Source of the DNA: Caldilineaceae bacterium
Lineage (GTDB): Bacteria > Chloroflexota > Anaerolineae > Caldilineales > Caldilineaceae
Length of the DNA stretch: 31,876 nt
Direction: 5' to 3'
Assembly: GCA_026645575.1 (NCBI GenBank)
Contig: JAPKMW010000119.1
Span: forward strand, 1 to 31,876
Position 1 is the first letter of the stretch. Each line of letters starts with the position of its first letter. Made by a program: the position numbers and the translations under genes. The notes under the pieces were generated by a model, which was not told the origin of the DNA, ran no database searches, and worked only from the letters and a program-made list of their open reading frames with translations. Below are positions 23,421 through 31,782 of the stretch, piece after piece.

Positions 23421-24470
23421 ATGACCACGGGAGTAAAGTCATTTCGCCTGGCCTTGACGGCTGATTTTTACAACAGCAGCGGCGCGCTGCAATACAAAGA
23501 TATTGGGCTTTCGTTATTAGCCAATGAACCGCAACTGCCCTACACCACCTTTGCCGAACATCGACCGGAGATCGGCGCCGATCAGCTTGCCGGTGTCAAC
23601 GGCGTGATGGTGCTGACGCCCAAAGTGACTGCCGCGTCCCTGGCCCAGGCCCACGATCTGCTGGCGGTTGGCCGCTTTGGCGTTGGCTACGACAGCGTCG
23701 ATGTGCCGGCCTGCACCGCCGCCGATGTTCTCCTCTTTATTACACCCAGCGCCGTTAGCCGTCCTGTCGCCGAGGCGACGGTGGGCTGGATGATCGCCTT
23801 GACCCATCATATCAAGGTCAAGGATCGGTTGGTGCGCACCGGGCAATGGCATGATCGCAACCAGTACATGGGTAGCGAATTGCGTGACCGCACCTTTGGC
23901 ACAGTCGGCTTTGGCGGCATTGCGCGCGAAACCATTCGCTTGCTCAGTGTCTTTGGCATGAAACAACCGCTGGCCTACGACCCCTTTGTGGATGCGGCCA
24001 CTGCCGCCGCTGTGGGCGTTAAGCTGGTTAGCCTGGACGAGTTGATGGCGCAGGCGGATTTTGTCTCCGTTCACTGTCCGCTCAACGAGCAGACCCGCAA
24101 CCTGATCGGCGCCCGTGAACTGAGCTTGATGAAGCCCGATGCCTATCTGCTCAACACGGCGCGCGGCGGCATTGTCAACGAAGATGCGCTCTATGACACG
24201 CTCAAGGCTGGACGCATTGCCGGCGCCGCTCTCGATTGCTTTGTCGGCGAGCCGATTCTCACACCCCATCGCTTTGGCGAGTTTGAGAATGTTCTGCTGG
24301 CGCCCCACTCCATCGCTTGGACCGATGAACTCTTCCGCGATATTGGGTTGGCCGTCTGCCAGGGGATGATCGACCTGGCTTATGGTCGCCGGCCCAACGG
24401 GGTTGTCAATCGGGAAGTGCTAGAACGGCCAAGCTTTCAGGCCAAGTGGCAGCGCTTGCAGATTCAATAG
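23421..24470 (+). CDS. D-isomer-specific 2-hydroxyacid dehydrogenase (SerA-like)
   Basis: 349 residues; ATG at 23421 with AGGA upstream, 17 bp after the previous gene. The NAD-binding segment is GTVGFGGIARET (160-171) with an acidic residue at the next strand end (AYDPF). The catalytic triad is complete: R248 (NTARGGIVNE), E277 (VGEP) and H296 (LAPHSIAW). No ACT regulatory domain is present, so it is not a full-length regulated phosphoglycerate dehydrogenase. Within a sugar cluster it more likely handles a 2-keto/2-hydroxy sugar acid such as glycerate, hydroxypyruvate or a keto-aldonate. Confidence 0.9.
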   Translation: MTTGVKSFRLALTADFYNSSGALQYKDIGLSLLANEPQLPYTTFAEHRPEIGADQLAGVNGVMVLTPKVTAASLAQAHDLLAVGRFGVGYDSVDVPACTAADVLLFITPSAVSRPVAEATVGWMIALTHHIKVKDRLVRTGQWHDRNQYMGSELRDRTFGTVGFGGIARETIRLLSVFGMKQPLAYDPFVDAATAAAVGVKLVSLDELMAQADFVSVHCPLNEQTRNLIGARELSLMKPDAYLLNTARGGIVNEDALYDTLKAGRIAGAALDCFVGEPILTPHRFGEFENVLLAPHSIAWTDELFRDIGLAVCQGMIDLAYGRRPNGVVNREVLERPSFQAKWQRLQIQ

Positions 24471-24510
24471 GGTACGACAATGTAGGCATTACAGAAAAAA
24501 GGGAGTTGCG

Positions 24511-24981
24511 ATGGTAGTTCAAGTCTCAACCATCCTGGATTGCCCGGCCGAGAAAGCTTGGCAGGAAGTACAAACGACACGTCTCCTACACTATGTCACA
24601 GCGCCGGTTCTTGCCTTTGCGCCGGTTGACCCCCCGACGCTCCCTGAACGGTGGGAGGAGGGCAAGTATCAGGTTGCTATGAAGGTTTTCGGGGTGCTGC
24701 CCTTTGGCAAACAGTGGATTGGGATCAGCAAGCCGCCCATGGACAAGCGGGCACAGCCGCAACGGTACGAAGTGATTGATGATGGTTCCGGCGATATTGT
24801 CTCCCGCTGGTATCATCGCATTATCATCCAGGCCACCGTCGATGGCCGCACGCACTATACTGACACCGTCGAGGTCTCAGCCGGTGTGCTGACTATCTTC
24901 ATTTGGCTCTTTGCCCAGTTCTTCTATCGCCATCGCCAACGGCGGTGGCGAAAACTTGTCAAGAATGGCTTCCGCTATTAA
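24511..24981 (+). CDS. SRPBCC-fold small protein with C-terminal hydrophobic tail
   Basis: 156 residues; ATG at 24511 after GGGAG. The start (VQVSTILDCPAEKAWQEVQ) and the later strands (YEVIDDGSGDIVSRWYHRIIIQ) fit the SRPBCC/START helix-grip fold, which binds hydrophobic ligands in a deep pocket. Near the end is a hydrophobic run (VLTIFIWLFAQFF) followed by a very basic tail (YRHRQRRWRK), which may attach the protein to the membrane. The specific ligand is unknown. It is placed 40 bp after the hydroxyacid dehydrogenase and 43 bp before the flavoprotein oxidoreductase. Confidence 0.7.
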   Translation: MVVQVSTILDCPAEKAWQEVQTTRLLHYVTAPVLAFAPVDPPTLPERWEEGKYQVAMKVFGVLPFGKQWIGISKPPMDKRAQPQRYEVIDDGSGDIVSRWYHRIIIQATVDGRTHYTDTVEVSAGVLTIFIWLFAQFFYRHRQRRWRKLVKNGFRY

Positions 24982-25024
24982 GTATACGACTTTCCATCAA
25001 CGCAATTTTTCTAAAGGAGAGACC

Positions 25025-26539
25025 ATGTCAACTGATAACATCCTCACTTGTGACACCCTTGTTATTGGCGGTGGCACGGCAGGAGCGATCATCGCTGGGC
25101 GGCTGGCGGCGGATGAGGCGCATTCGGTTGTGTTGTTGGAAGCCGGGCCGGATTACGGTCGCGCCGATGCCGGTCACTGGCCGGACGATCTCTACGCTGG
25201 GCGCGTGGTTGCCCTCAATAGTCATGACTGGAACTATACCAGCGCGGCCCGTAACGGCAAGCCCAACCATGCGCTGGAACGGGCGCGCGTATTGGGCGGT
25301 TGCTCGGCGCACAATGGTTGTATCGCCATCTGGGGCAGCCAGATTGACTATGATGGCTGGGCGGCGTTGGGAAATCCCGGCTGGGCGACGGCGAATCTGC
25401 TGCCCTATTTCCACCGGGCAAACGAAATGCTGTGTGTACGCCGCTTTGCCCCGGAAGAAGTGACCCCATTTCATGCGGCAGCACTGCAAGCCATTCAACA
25501 AACTGGTGTGTCGCTGGTGGACAATCTGAACAATCTCACCGAGGATGCCGGTGTCAATACGGCGCCGGTCAACATGGTCGGCGCCGTTCGCTGGAATAGC
25601 GCCTTTGGCTATCTCGACCCTATCCGCCACCAAGCCAACTTAACAATCCGGGGCGACGTGATGGTGGACAAAGTGGTGTTAGCCGGTGAGCAGGTAATTG
25701 GCGTCGAAGTCATCGGTAGGCAAGGGCGGGAGCGCATTATAGCGGGCCGGGTTGTGCTATGCGCCGGCGCCTATGGCTCGCCAGCCATTCTCCTGCGTTC
25801 GGGGATTGGTCCGGCCGACGAACTAAAGCAACTAGGCATTCAGCCGTTACTGGATCGCCCTGGCGTTGGCCGCAACCTGCATGACCACCCGGCCATCTAT
25901 CTACAATATGGCGGCAGCGCTGACCTGGATCGCCAGATGAACGCCTTTGCCGCCGCCGGCCATACCATCTTCACCGAGCAGTCGCTGGCCAAGTTGCGCA
26001 GTGACTTTTGCCGGGAAGCCTTTGATCTGCATCTGTATCCCTGTAGCAGCCCGGCGCCGAATCCAAGCGGGCGGTGGGAAGCGACCTTGCCCATTGCCAA
26101 TATGACGCCACAGTCGCGCGGCAGCGTCCGTTTGCGCGATGCCAACCCGTTATTGGCGCCGCTCATTGACACCGGATACTTGAGCGATGCCGACGATGTT
26201 GACCTGACCGTTTTGTGGAGCGGCGTCGAGATAGCGCGTGAAATTGCGCGTCAAGCACCTTTTGCCGGCTTGCTTGGCAACGAGACCGAACAATCCAACC
26301 AGATCGACAGTAAAGAAGCGGCGCGGCGTCACTGTCTGCACTATTATCACCCGGTTGGCTCTTGTAAGATGGGAACGGCGCAGGATCAACAGGCAGTGGT
26401 GGATGCACATGGCAAGGTGCATGACGTCGCTAATCTCTATGTCGCCGATGCCTCGATCATGCCAGTGATCCCGCGCGCCAATACCAATCTACCCACCGCA
26501 GTAGTCGCTGAGCGCATTGCCGATTGGTTACAACAATAA
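25025..26539 (+). CDS. GMC-family FAD oxidoreductase (choline/glucose oxidase-like)
   Basis: 504 residues; ATG at 25025 with AAAGGAGA upstream. The N-terminal FAD motif is VIGGGTAGAI (13-22) with VLLEAGP after it; the second GMC signature is GAYGSPAILLRSGIGP. The C-terminus has the active-site region HPVGSCKMG (H442) and NTNLPTAVVAER (N486, N488), where the family has its catalytic His and His/Asn pair. Members oxidise alcohol groups of sugars, choline or polyols, passing electrons to O2 or an acceptor. No signal peptide is visible, so it acts in the cytoplasm. Last gene of the catabolic cluster. Confidence 0.92.
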   Translation: MSTDNILTCDTLVIGGGTAGAIIAGRLAADEAHSVVLLEAGPDYGRADAGHWPDDLYAGRVVALNSHDWNYTSAARNGKPNHALERARVLGGCSAHNGCIAIWGSQIDYDGWAALGNPGWATANLLPYFHRANEMLCVRRFAPEEVTPFHAAALQAIQQTGVSLVDNLNNLTEDAGVNTAPVNMVGAVRWNSAFGYLDPIRHQANLTIRGDVMVDKVVLAGEQVIGVEVIGRQGRERIIAGRVVLCAGAYGSPAILLRSGIGPADELKQLGIQPLLDRPGVGRNLHDHPAIYLQYGGSADLDRQMNAFAAAGHTIFTEQSLAKLRSDFCREAFDLHLYPCSSPAPNPSGRWEATLPIANMTPQSRGSVRLRDANPLLAPLIDTGYLSDADDVDLTVLWSGVEIAREIARQAPFAGLLGNETEQSNQIDSKEAARRHCLHYYHPVGSCKMGTAQDQQAVVDAHGKVHDVANLYVADASIMPVIPRANTNLPTAVVAERIADWLQQ

Positions 26540-26587
26540 TCAGCATACTACCCTCGCTTATTCTGCCGGGTAAATCGTGTTAAGCCC

Positions 26588-26652
26588 GTCCCGTAGGGAC
26601 GCTTGAGTTTAGGCAAAATCTCCGCGCCTAGACTCAAGTGTCCCTACAGAAC
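26588..26652. repeat. Family-2 hairpin repeat, copy 2
   Basis: Arms 26588-26614 (GTCCCGTAGGGACGCTTGAG and on) and 26626-26652 pair almost completely around an 11-nt loop. The words GGGACGC.TGAGTTTAG and CTCAAGTGT.CCT are shared with copy 1 at 21893, while the loops are unrelated. It follows the GMC oxidoreductase by 48 bp. Confidence 0.8.
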
Positions 26653-26861
26653 AAAACACGCGCAGCACAGAGTAACGAAACCGCTCATTCTTTCTTTACC
26701 GCAATCGTACCATCCCGTGATACCGCGTCCACGCGTGTGATCAACTTCACAGCTATTGAATGCAGCACATAACCGCTGCCATCCATCCTGTGTCATACAC
26801 TACAGACACAGGCCGTTCTGCGCTTCCTTCCACCGATCCACAGCGCGCACCACGGTTCTGT

Positions 26862-26899
26862 CATGTGCTTCCAGCAGCCCCGGCGCTGCTGGAAACATG
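26862..26899 (+). repeat. Symmetric hairpin in the leader of the secreted metzincin gene
   Basis: CATGT (26862-26866), TTCCAGCAGC (26869-26878), a 6-nt loop, GCTGCTGGAA (26885-26894) and ACATG (26895-26899) form a nested stem. It ends 45 bp before the start codon and is not followed by T residues. Confidence 0.55.
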
Positions 26900-26943
26900 C
26901 GGAGTCCTACGTCCGCTTATTCAGCCGAAAAGGAGCTACGCAG

Positions 26944-29900
26944 ATGAGTCATTTGTACCCACCGCAGTTGAAACGGCAGTTGAATCATTGGTCTTCCCTG
27001 TTATCGGTTGCTATGGTCTTTGTGGTTGTCTGTTCTTCGGCATTGTTGCTGATGCCCATCCTCCTGGCGGCGCCTGTCGCTGAAATGAGCGCGGCGATCG
27101 CCATTGTTCCTGTTGCCCAGCCCCCGATCAACTGTGTCTTTACCGCTGACCCCAATTGCGTGATCACCCCCACTGATATGAGCGACACCTTTCCCTTGCC
27201 CGGTTCGTTTGGCGGCGTAGGCCGCTTGATCACCCGCCAGTGGCCTGTGGGCGAAAAAGGAACCCAAGGCGAAGGCTTGTATGCCTATCTCTATCGCATT
27301 GATTTAAGCGGGGTCGAGGCTGGGCGCGAGACGGCTTGTGTCGAATCGCTGTCGATTGACTTTGGCCCCGTCGAGGCGCTGGATTACAATGGCGATAAAA
27401 CGGTCGAGCAGGTCTTTGACATTGTTGAAGGCGGGATTGGCGTCATTGGGCCGGCGTCTGCCGATCTGACTGGCCGCACCGTCACCTTTACCTTCAAGCC
27501 GCAGCTTTGTCCGGGCAATGCCAGCGCCAATAACACCCACTACTTTGGTCTGGCTTCCAAGCAGCCGCCGCGCGATATTACAGCCAAACTAACCGGCTCC
27601 AATAACTTTGGCGTCGAACTCAAGGCACGCGCACCCCAAGAAGTAATTGCTTGTAGCGAATTGTTGAGCGACACCCAGATTCCCAGCGCCGCCCGCATCG
27701 ACTTTGATAATGACGGGCTGGGCGACGCCGCCGTGATCGGCACGCACTACCAGGCCAGCGACGGTGTAACTTTTGAGGACAGCGCCACCAACAAGGCAAT
27801 CATCTATGACCATAGCCTGCACCCCGAAGAATCGACCGATCCCCGCTCTGCGCCGAACTCGGTTGTCAACAATGCCCAACATCCCAACACCAGCGCCGGC
27901 GTACCGCTCCTGATTCGCTTTGCCTCCGCCAAGACCCATGTTGGCATGTACATGGGCAATGGCGCTCCGGTCGGCGCTGCACCGTTAGTTGCCGTGTTAC
28001 GCGCCTTTGACGCCAACGGCCAGGAGATCTGCATTGTCCGCAACACCCCTGTACCGGATGATGTGACCGAGTTTATCGGCGTCCACGATCCCGCCGGTCG
28101 CATTACCAGCATTACGTTGGACTATGGCAACACGACGATTGCCGAAGTGATCGACGATCTGGTCTACGCGCCGGCGTCACCGGTCACCCCCACACCGACC
28201 GCGACGCCTACCAGTACGCCCACTAGCACAACAGTGCCATCATCCCCCACACCGACCAACACGCCAACGGCGACGAACACGCCGCCGGCGCCATCCCCCA
28301 CGCCGACGAACACGCCGTTGGTGGCCGGTCCCATTGTAGCGGCGCCCTACTTCCCGTTAGAGCCGGTGATCGTTGCCCCCTTCTTGCAGAGCGATCTCAC
28401 CATTGCCGGCATTGAGATCACCCAGGGTATCCAGTGCTTTGATACCAGCAAGGGGCTGGCCGGTTGCGCCGATAACGCCATGCCGGTCTCGATCAAAAAG
28501 GACACGACAGCGCGCATCTACTTGAAATGCACCAATCTGCTTGTGGCCAATTGCAGCCGCAACAACGTGCCGGTGCGCCTGCACATCTTTGCCAATGGCG
28601 TCGAGTATCTCGCCAATGCCCAAGGCAATGCGCGCAATACCATTGACCAAGGCACGCTCGACAGCGCTGAAATCTACTTCAATGTCAACTTTAGCAACGA
28701 CATCCCCGTCACCTTCTACGCCGAAGTTGACCCTGATGGGGCCATTGCCGAAAGCAACGAAGGCAATAATCGCTTCCCCGCGACCGGCACAATCAACCTG
28801 ACCTTCCGCAAGCGCGATGCGCTGAAAATTGTCGGCACGCGGCTGCGCTACCACCCCAGCGGCTACACTGGTACCCAACATGCCGGCGGTTGGGCGGTCA
28901 ATGGCGGCGCGGCGGACTGGTTGGAGCAACTGTTGCCCATTCGCAACAATGGCATCAACTATTCGCTCTCGTCCGGCTACCTGGATTGGACCGGCAGCCT
29001 CGGCTCCGGCGACGGCCAGCACGATTTGATTCGTTATCTGAACAGTTCTTATGTGTTGCAAAATGTGCTGAATGCGCTCTTTGGCATCAACGGCGCCTAT
29101 GTCAATGCCGACCATGTCTATGGCTGGGCGCCCAATGCCGGCTACAGCGGCGGTCACGCCGACATGCCGATCTACCCCCATGCCGGCGGGTTAGGCGTCG
29201 TCGGCATCGGCACCGACCGCATCAGTGACGGTTCCAACACCACTGACGATCCCGGTGGCGGTGCGCTGATCTTCGGCCATGAACTGGTGCATGACTATGA
29301 TGTTCTCCATACCAACACGGCTGACGCCTGTGGTTCCAGCGACAGCGGCTCGGACTTCCCCTACGCGTCGTCCAGCATTCAGGAGTATGGCTTCAACCCC
29401 ATTACGGCTAAAATCTATAACCCGGCCACCACACATGACCTGATGAGCTACTGCCCAGCCGGCGGCTCGAAAGAAGGGTGGATTGCCCCCTTCACCTGGA
29501 ACAAGATGGCGGGCAAGCTGGACGCTGCCGTGACGGCCGCCGCTGCCAGCCACGGCGTGGACAACCGCAACACGTTGCTCTATACCACGGCCATGTCGCA
29601 ATCGTTGGTGGTCAACGTCACAGTCTACAACACCGCCACGATCACCAACCCGGCCAAGCTCGGTGAAATCGGCGACCTCTACCTGGTGGACACCGGCGTC
29701 GATATGCCGGTCATTGGCGGCGACTATGCCATCGAGCTGCGCAACGGCGACACGGTGCTGGCGAGCAAGCGCTTTGTAGTCAACTTCGAGAGCGAATATG
29801 ACCCGCACGGCGCAGGCCATAGTCACGCCGGTCATAGCCATGATGCCCATGCCGGCGAAGAGCCGGGCGATCCCAGCCCCACCAGCAAGGCTGATCTCAC

Positions 29901-30585
29901 TTTTGTTATGACCTGGATGCCGGGAACCACTCATGTTGCCCTGGTCCACAACGGTCAGGTCCTCGATAGCCGCGCCGTCAGCGGCAACAAGCCGCGCGTC
30001 ACCGTCACCAACCCAGCGCAACCGGTCGAATGGCCGGCGGACAGCACCCAAAGCCTGGCCTGGAGCGGCAGCGACGCCGACAATGACGCGCTGAGCTATA
30101 CGGTTCTCTTTAGTGCGAATGGTGGGGCCAATTGGGATGTGATGGCGACGGAACGCAGCACGCCGACGCTAGAAATCGATGTCAACGCCATGGCGGGAAC
30201 GGACAACGGCTTGTTCCGTATCATTGCCACCGATGGCGTCAATATCGGTTATGGCGACAGCGCCCCGGTGAAGATTCCCAATAAGGTGCCCATTCCGCTC
30301 ATTAGCGAACCAGGGGCCAACCGCGTCTTCCTCCCCGGCCAACTGGTTGTCCTCCAAGGCAGTGCGCTGGATCTGGAAGAGGGCCGCTTGGGTGAAGAGA
30401 AGCTGAACTGGTCGAGTGACAAGCAAGGTGCGCTAGGGGCAGGCGCCTCGCTGCCCACCAACAACTTGCAAGCGGGTGAGCACGTCATCACCTTGAGTGT
30501 CAGTGACAGCCAGGGCGCCACCAGCAGTGCGACAGTCGAAATTCTGATCGGCCATGAACTCTTCCTGCCGCTGATCAACCGCTAG
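26944..30585 (+). CDS. Large secreted multidomain protein with a metzincin-like zinc protease site
   Basis: 1213 residues from the ATG at 26944 (AAAAGGAG upstream). Residues about 17-40 are a signal or anchor helix. About 45-405 form an unassigned domain; about 410-458 is a PT-rich linker (TPTATPTSTPTS style); about 483-620 is a CARDB-like beta domain (DLTIAGIEITQG ... NEGNNRF). The zinc site is HELVHDYDVLH (H779, E780, H783, H789) followed by a Met-turn DLMSYC (M834), which is metzincin-like although the Gly of HExxHxxGxxH is Asp here. A His-rich patch (HGAGHSHAGHSH) lies at about 955-970, and two Ig-like domains at about 1020-1205. The protein ends LFLPLINR. Likely an exported protease; substrate unknown. 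Confidence 0.82.
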   Translation: MSHLYPPQLKRQLNHWSSLLSVAMVFVVVCSSALLLMPILLAAPVAEMSAAIAIVPVAQPPINCVFTADPNCVITPTDMSDTFPLPGSFGGVGRLITRQWPVGEKGTQGEGLYAYLYRIDLSGVEAGRETACVESLSIDFGPVEALDYNGDKTVEQVFDIVEGGIGVIGPASADLTGRTVTFTFKPQLCPGNASANNTHYFGLASKQPPRDITAKLTGSNNFGVELKARAPQEVIACSELLSDTQIPSAARIDFDNDGLGDAAVIGTHYQASDGVTFEDSATNKAIIYDHSLHPEESTDPRSAPNSVVNNAQHPNTSAGVPLLIRFASAKTHVGMYMGNGAPVGAAPLVAVLRAFDANGQEICIVRNTPVPDDVTEFIGVHDPAGRITSITLDYGNTTIAEVIDDLVYAPASPVTPTPTATPTSTPTSTTVPSSPTPTNTPTATNTPPAPSPTPTNTPLVAGPIVAAPYFPLEPVIVAPFLQSDLTIAGIEITQGIQCFDTSKGLAGCADNAMPVSIKKDTTARIYLKCTNLLVANCSRNNVPVRLHIFANGVEYLANAQGNARNTIDQGTLDSAEIYFNVNFSNDIPVTFYAEVDPDGAIAESNEGNNRFPATGTINLTFRKRDALKIVGTRLRYHPSGYTGTQHAGGWAVNGGAADWLEQLLPIRNNGINYSLSSGYLDWTGSLGSGDGQHDLIRYLNSSYVLQNVLNALFGINGAYVNADHVYGWAPNAGYSGGHADMPIYPHAGGLGVVGIGTDRISDGSNTTDDPGGGALIFGHELVHDYDVLHTNTADACGSSDSGSDFPYASSSIQEYGFNPITAKIYNPATTHDLMSYCPAGGSKEGWIAPFTWNKMAGKLDAAVTAAAASHGVDNRNTLLYTTAMSQSLVVNVTVYNTATITNPAKLGEIGDLYLVDTGVDMPVIGGDYAIELRNGDTVLASKRFVVNFESEYDPHGAGHSHAGHSHDAHAGEEPGDPSPTSKADLTFVMTWMPGTTHVALVHNGQVLDSRAVSGNKPRVTVTNPAQPVEWPADSTQSLAWSGSDADNDALSYTVLFSANGGANWDVMATERSTPTLEIDVNAMAGTDNGLFRIIATDGVNIGYGDSAPVKIPNKVPIPLISEPGANRVFLPGQLVVLQGSALDLEEGRLGEEKLNWSSDKQGALGAGASLPTNNLQAGEHVITLSVSDSQGATSSATVEILIGHELFLPLINR

Positions 30586-30607
30586 GACATACAGACAGAA
30601 ATAGGTA

Positions 30608-30646
30608 GCCCGCGTAGCGCATGACCTGTCATGCCGCTACGCGGGC
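30608..30646. terminator. Hairpin between convergent genes, likely bidirectional terminator
   Basis: GCCCGCGTAGCG plus CATGAC (30608-30625) pairs with 30628-30646, with one bulged base and a 2-nt loop. It starts 22 bp after the metzincin stop and faces the end of the minus-strand SH3b gene at 30697. No strong T tract. Confidence 0.65.
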
Positions 30647-30696
30647 CTTATGGATGGATGATAGACACGATGCAGGTTACAAAGTATATCAAACCC

Positions 30697-31782
30697 TCAC
30701 CGCTGGACGATCACTGCCGCCGGCAGATAACCCTGATAGAGCAGATTCTTCCCACCAGGGTCGGACAGTTGGACATAGTACCAGCGCTCGCTGCCATAGG
30801 CTGTGGGGCCGGTCGCTTCAAAGAGGAGTGTCACGGCGGCGCCGACTGGGGCGTCGATCAGGGCGCTCTCTGGGTTTTGCCGATCGTCCCGCAGGGGATA
30901 GGCGGCGGCATTCTCGACGCTGATGATTACGCCATAGGTAAAGGGCGTCTTGCTCTCGCTTTGCACAGGGGCCGGCGCCGCCACGCGATATTGCAGGGCG
31001 ATGGGCAGACGGGCGGTATCACCAGTGTAAGTGAGCGCATAGGCTTCCACCCATCCTTCTGTACCGTCGGCGGTCGCCACCTTAACCCAGTAAGCATCGG
31101 CTTGGAGAACCGTGAGCTGCTCTGGAGCGCGCAGGGTGCGCAAAACGGGCGACTTTTCCGAGGCATCGGCATGAAGATTAATTTCAATGTCAGGCACAAT
31201 GGCCGTGATGACCGCGGGGGCAATCAGCGCCTGGGCGGGCGTCACAGTTGTGTCGTCATCCTCATCCGGCGGTTCGTCGCCCTGGTCGCCGCCAACACCT
31301 GTTGCACTGCTGCTGTTCACACTAGTCACGACCAACGTGCGGGTAATCGGGAGGCTGGCGATCACGGCTGCAGTGGGGGTGGCTGCCGGCGCCGGCGGGG
31401 CAGTTGGCGTCTGCTCGGCGGGCGCGACAGTGGACGTGGCGCCGCTGCGCTCCTCAGGCGCTGGCGCCTGGTTAATCGGATTGACCGTGGCGCTGATGTT
31501 GCGCAGGATCGTATCCAGGGCAACAAGTTGTTCCCCAGTGTAATTGAGGGCAGCGGAGAGATGGCTCAGTTGGGCCTGTTTCTCCAACAACTCCGCCTCG
31601 GCGGTGCGGGCGGCAGCGGCTTCCATTTGCGCCATTGCCTCGGCCGTTTGGGCCGCAACGGCTTGCTGTTCAGCCTCCTGGCGAGCCACATTGGCTTCCT
31701 GACTATGCCGATTGGCTTCAACGCTAAACCAGACTGCTGCGGTCGCCAAGAGAATCGCGGCGGCGGTGATGACACCAAGCAA
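30697..31782 (-). CDS. Membrane-anchored coiled-coil protein with a bacterial SH3 domain
   Basis: 361 residues from a TTG at 31782 (AAAGGG five bases upstream). A membrane helix spans about 2-20. An Ala/Glu/Gln-rich coiled coil runs about 22-78 (ANRHSQEANVARQEAEQQ), then a Pro/Thr/Ala-rich linker to about 185, an SH3b domain at about 199-252 (NLHADASEKSPVLRTL ... GWVEAYAL), and a C-terminal domain, perhaps a second SH3-like unit. In-frame codons before the TTG (FISKLRQRAW) read like the juxtamembrane part of nSTAND/WD40-type proteins but meet a TAG at about 31826. The gene may therefore be the remaining rear part of a longer one. Probably bound to the outer face of the membrane, contacting wall material. 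Confidence 0.75.
   Translation of the reverse strand: MLGVITAAAILLATAAVWFSVEANRHSQEANVARQEAEQQAVAAQTAEAMAQMEAAAARTAEAELLEKQAQLSHLSAALNYTGEQLVALDTILRNISATVNPINQAPAPEERSGATSTVAPAEQTPTAPPAPAATPTAAVIASLPITRTLVVTSVNSSSATGVGGDQGDEPPDEDDDTTVTPAQALIAPAVITAIVPDIEINLHADASEKSPVLRTLRAPEQLTVLQADAYWVKVATADGTEGWVEAYALTYTGDTARLPIALQYRVAAPAPVQSESKTPFTYGVIISVENAAAYPLRDDRQNPESALIDAPVGAAVTLLFEATGPTAYGSERWYYVQLSDPGGKNLLYQGYLPAAVIVQR

Larger units (their letters stand above)
26540..26943. other. 404-bp intergenic region with three hairpins
   Basis: The gap before the large secreted protein holds the family-2 repeat at 26588, a CCTGTGTC/GACACAGG hairpin (26787-26812) and a TTCCAGCAGC/GCTGCTGGAA hairpin (26869-26894) enclosed by CATGT/ACATG. 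No clear promoter and no gene were found. In-frame sequence from 26863 overlaps the last hairpin and is not judged coding. Confidence 0.5.

Noticed and set aside
23517..24308. 263-codon minus-strand frame inside the hydroxyacid dehydrogenase gene
   Set aside because: Antisense shadow; the + frame has all catalytic and NAD motifs.
28357..30051. Two long minus-strand frames (28357-29181 and 29191-30051) opposite the metzincin gene
   Set aside because: They lack domains and ribosome sites and are explained by codon bias of the + gene.
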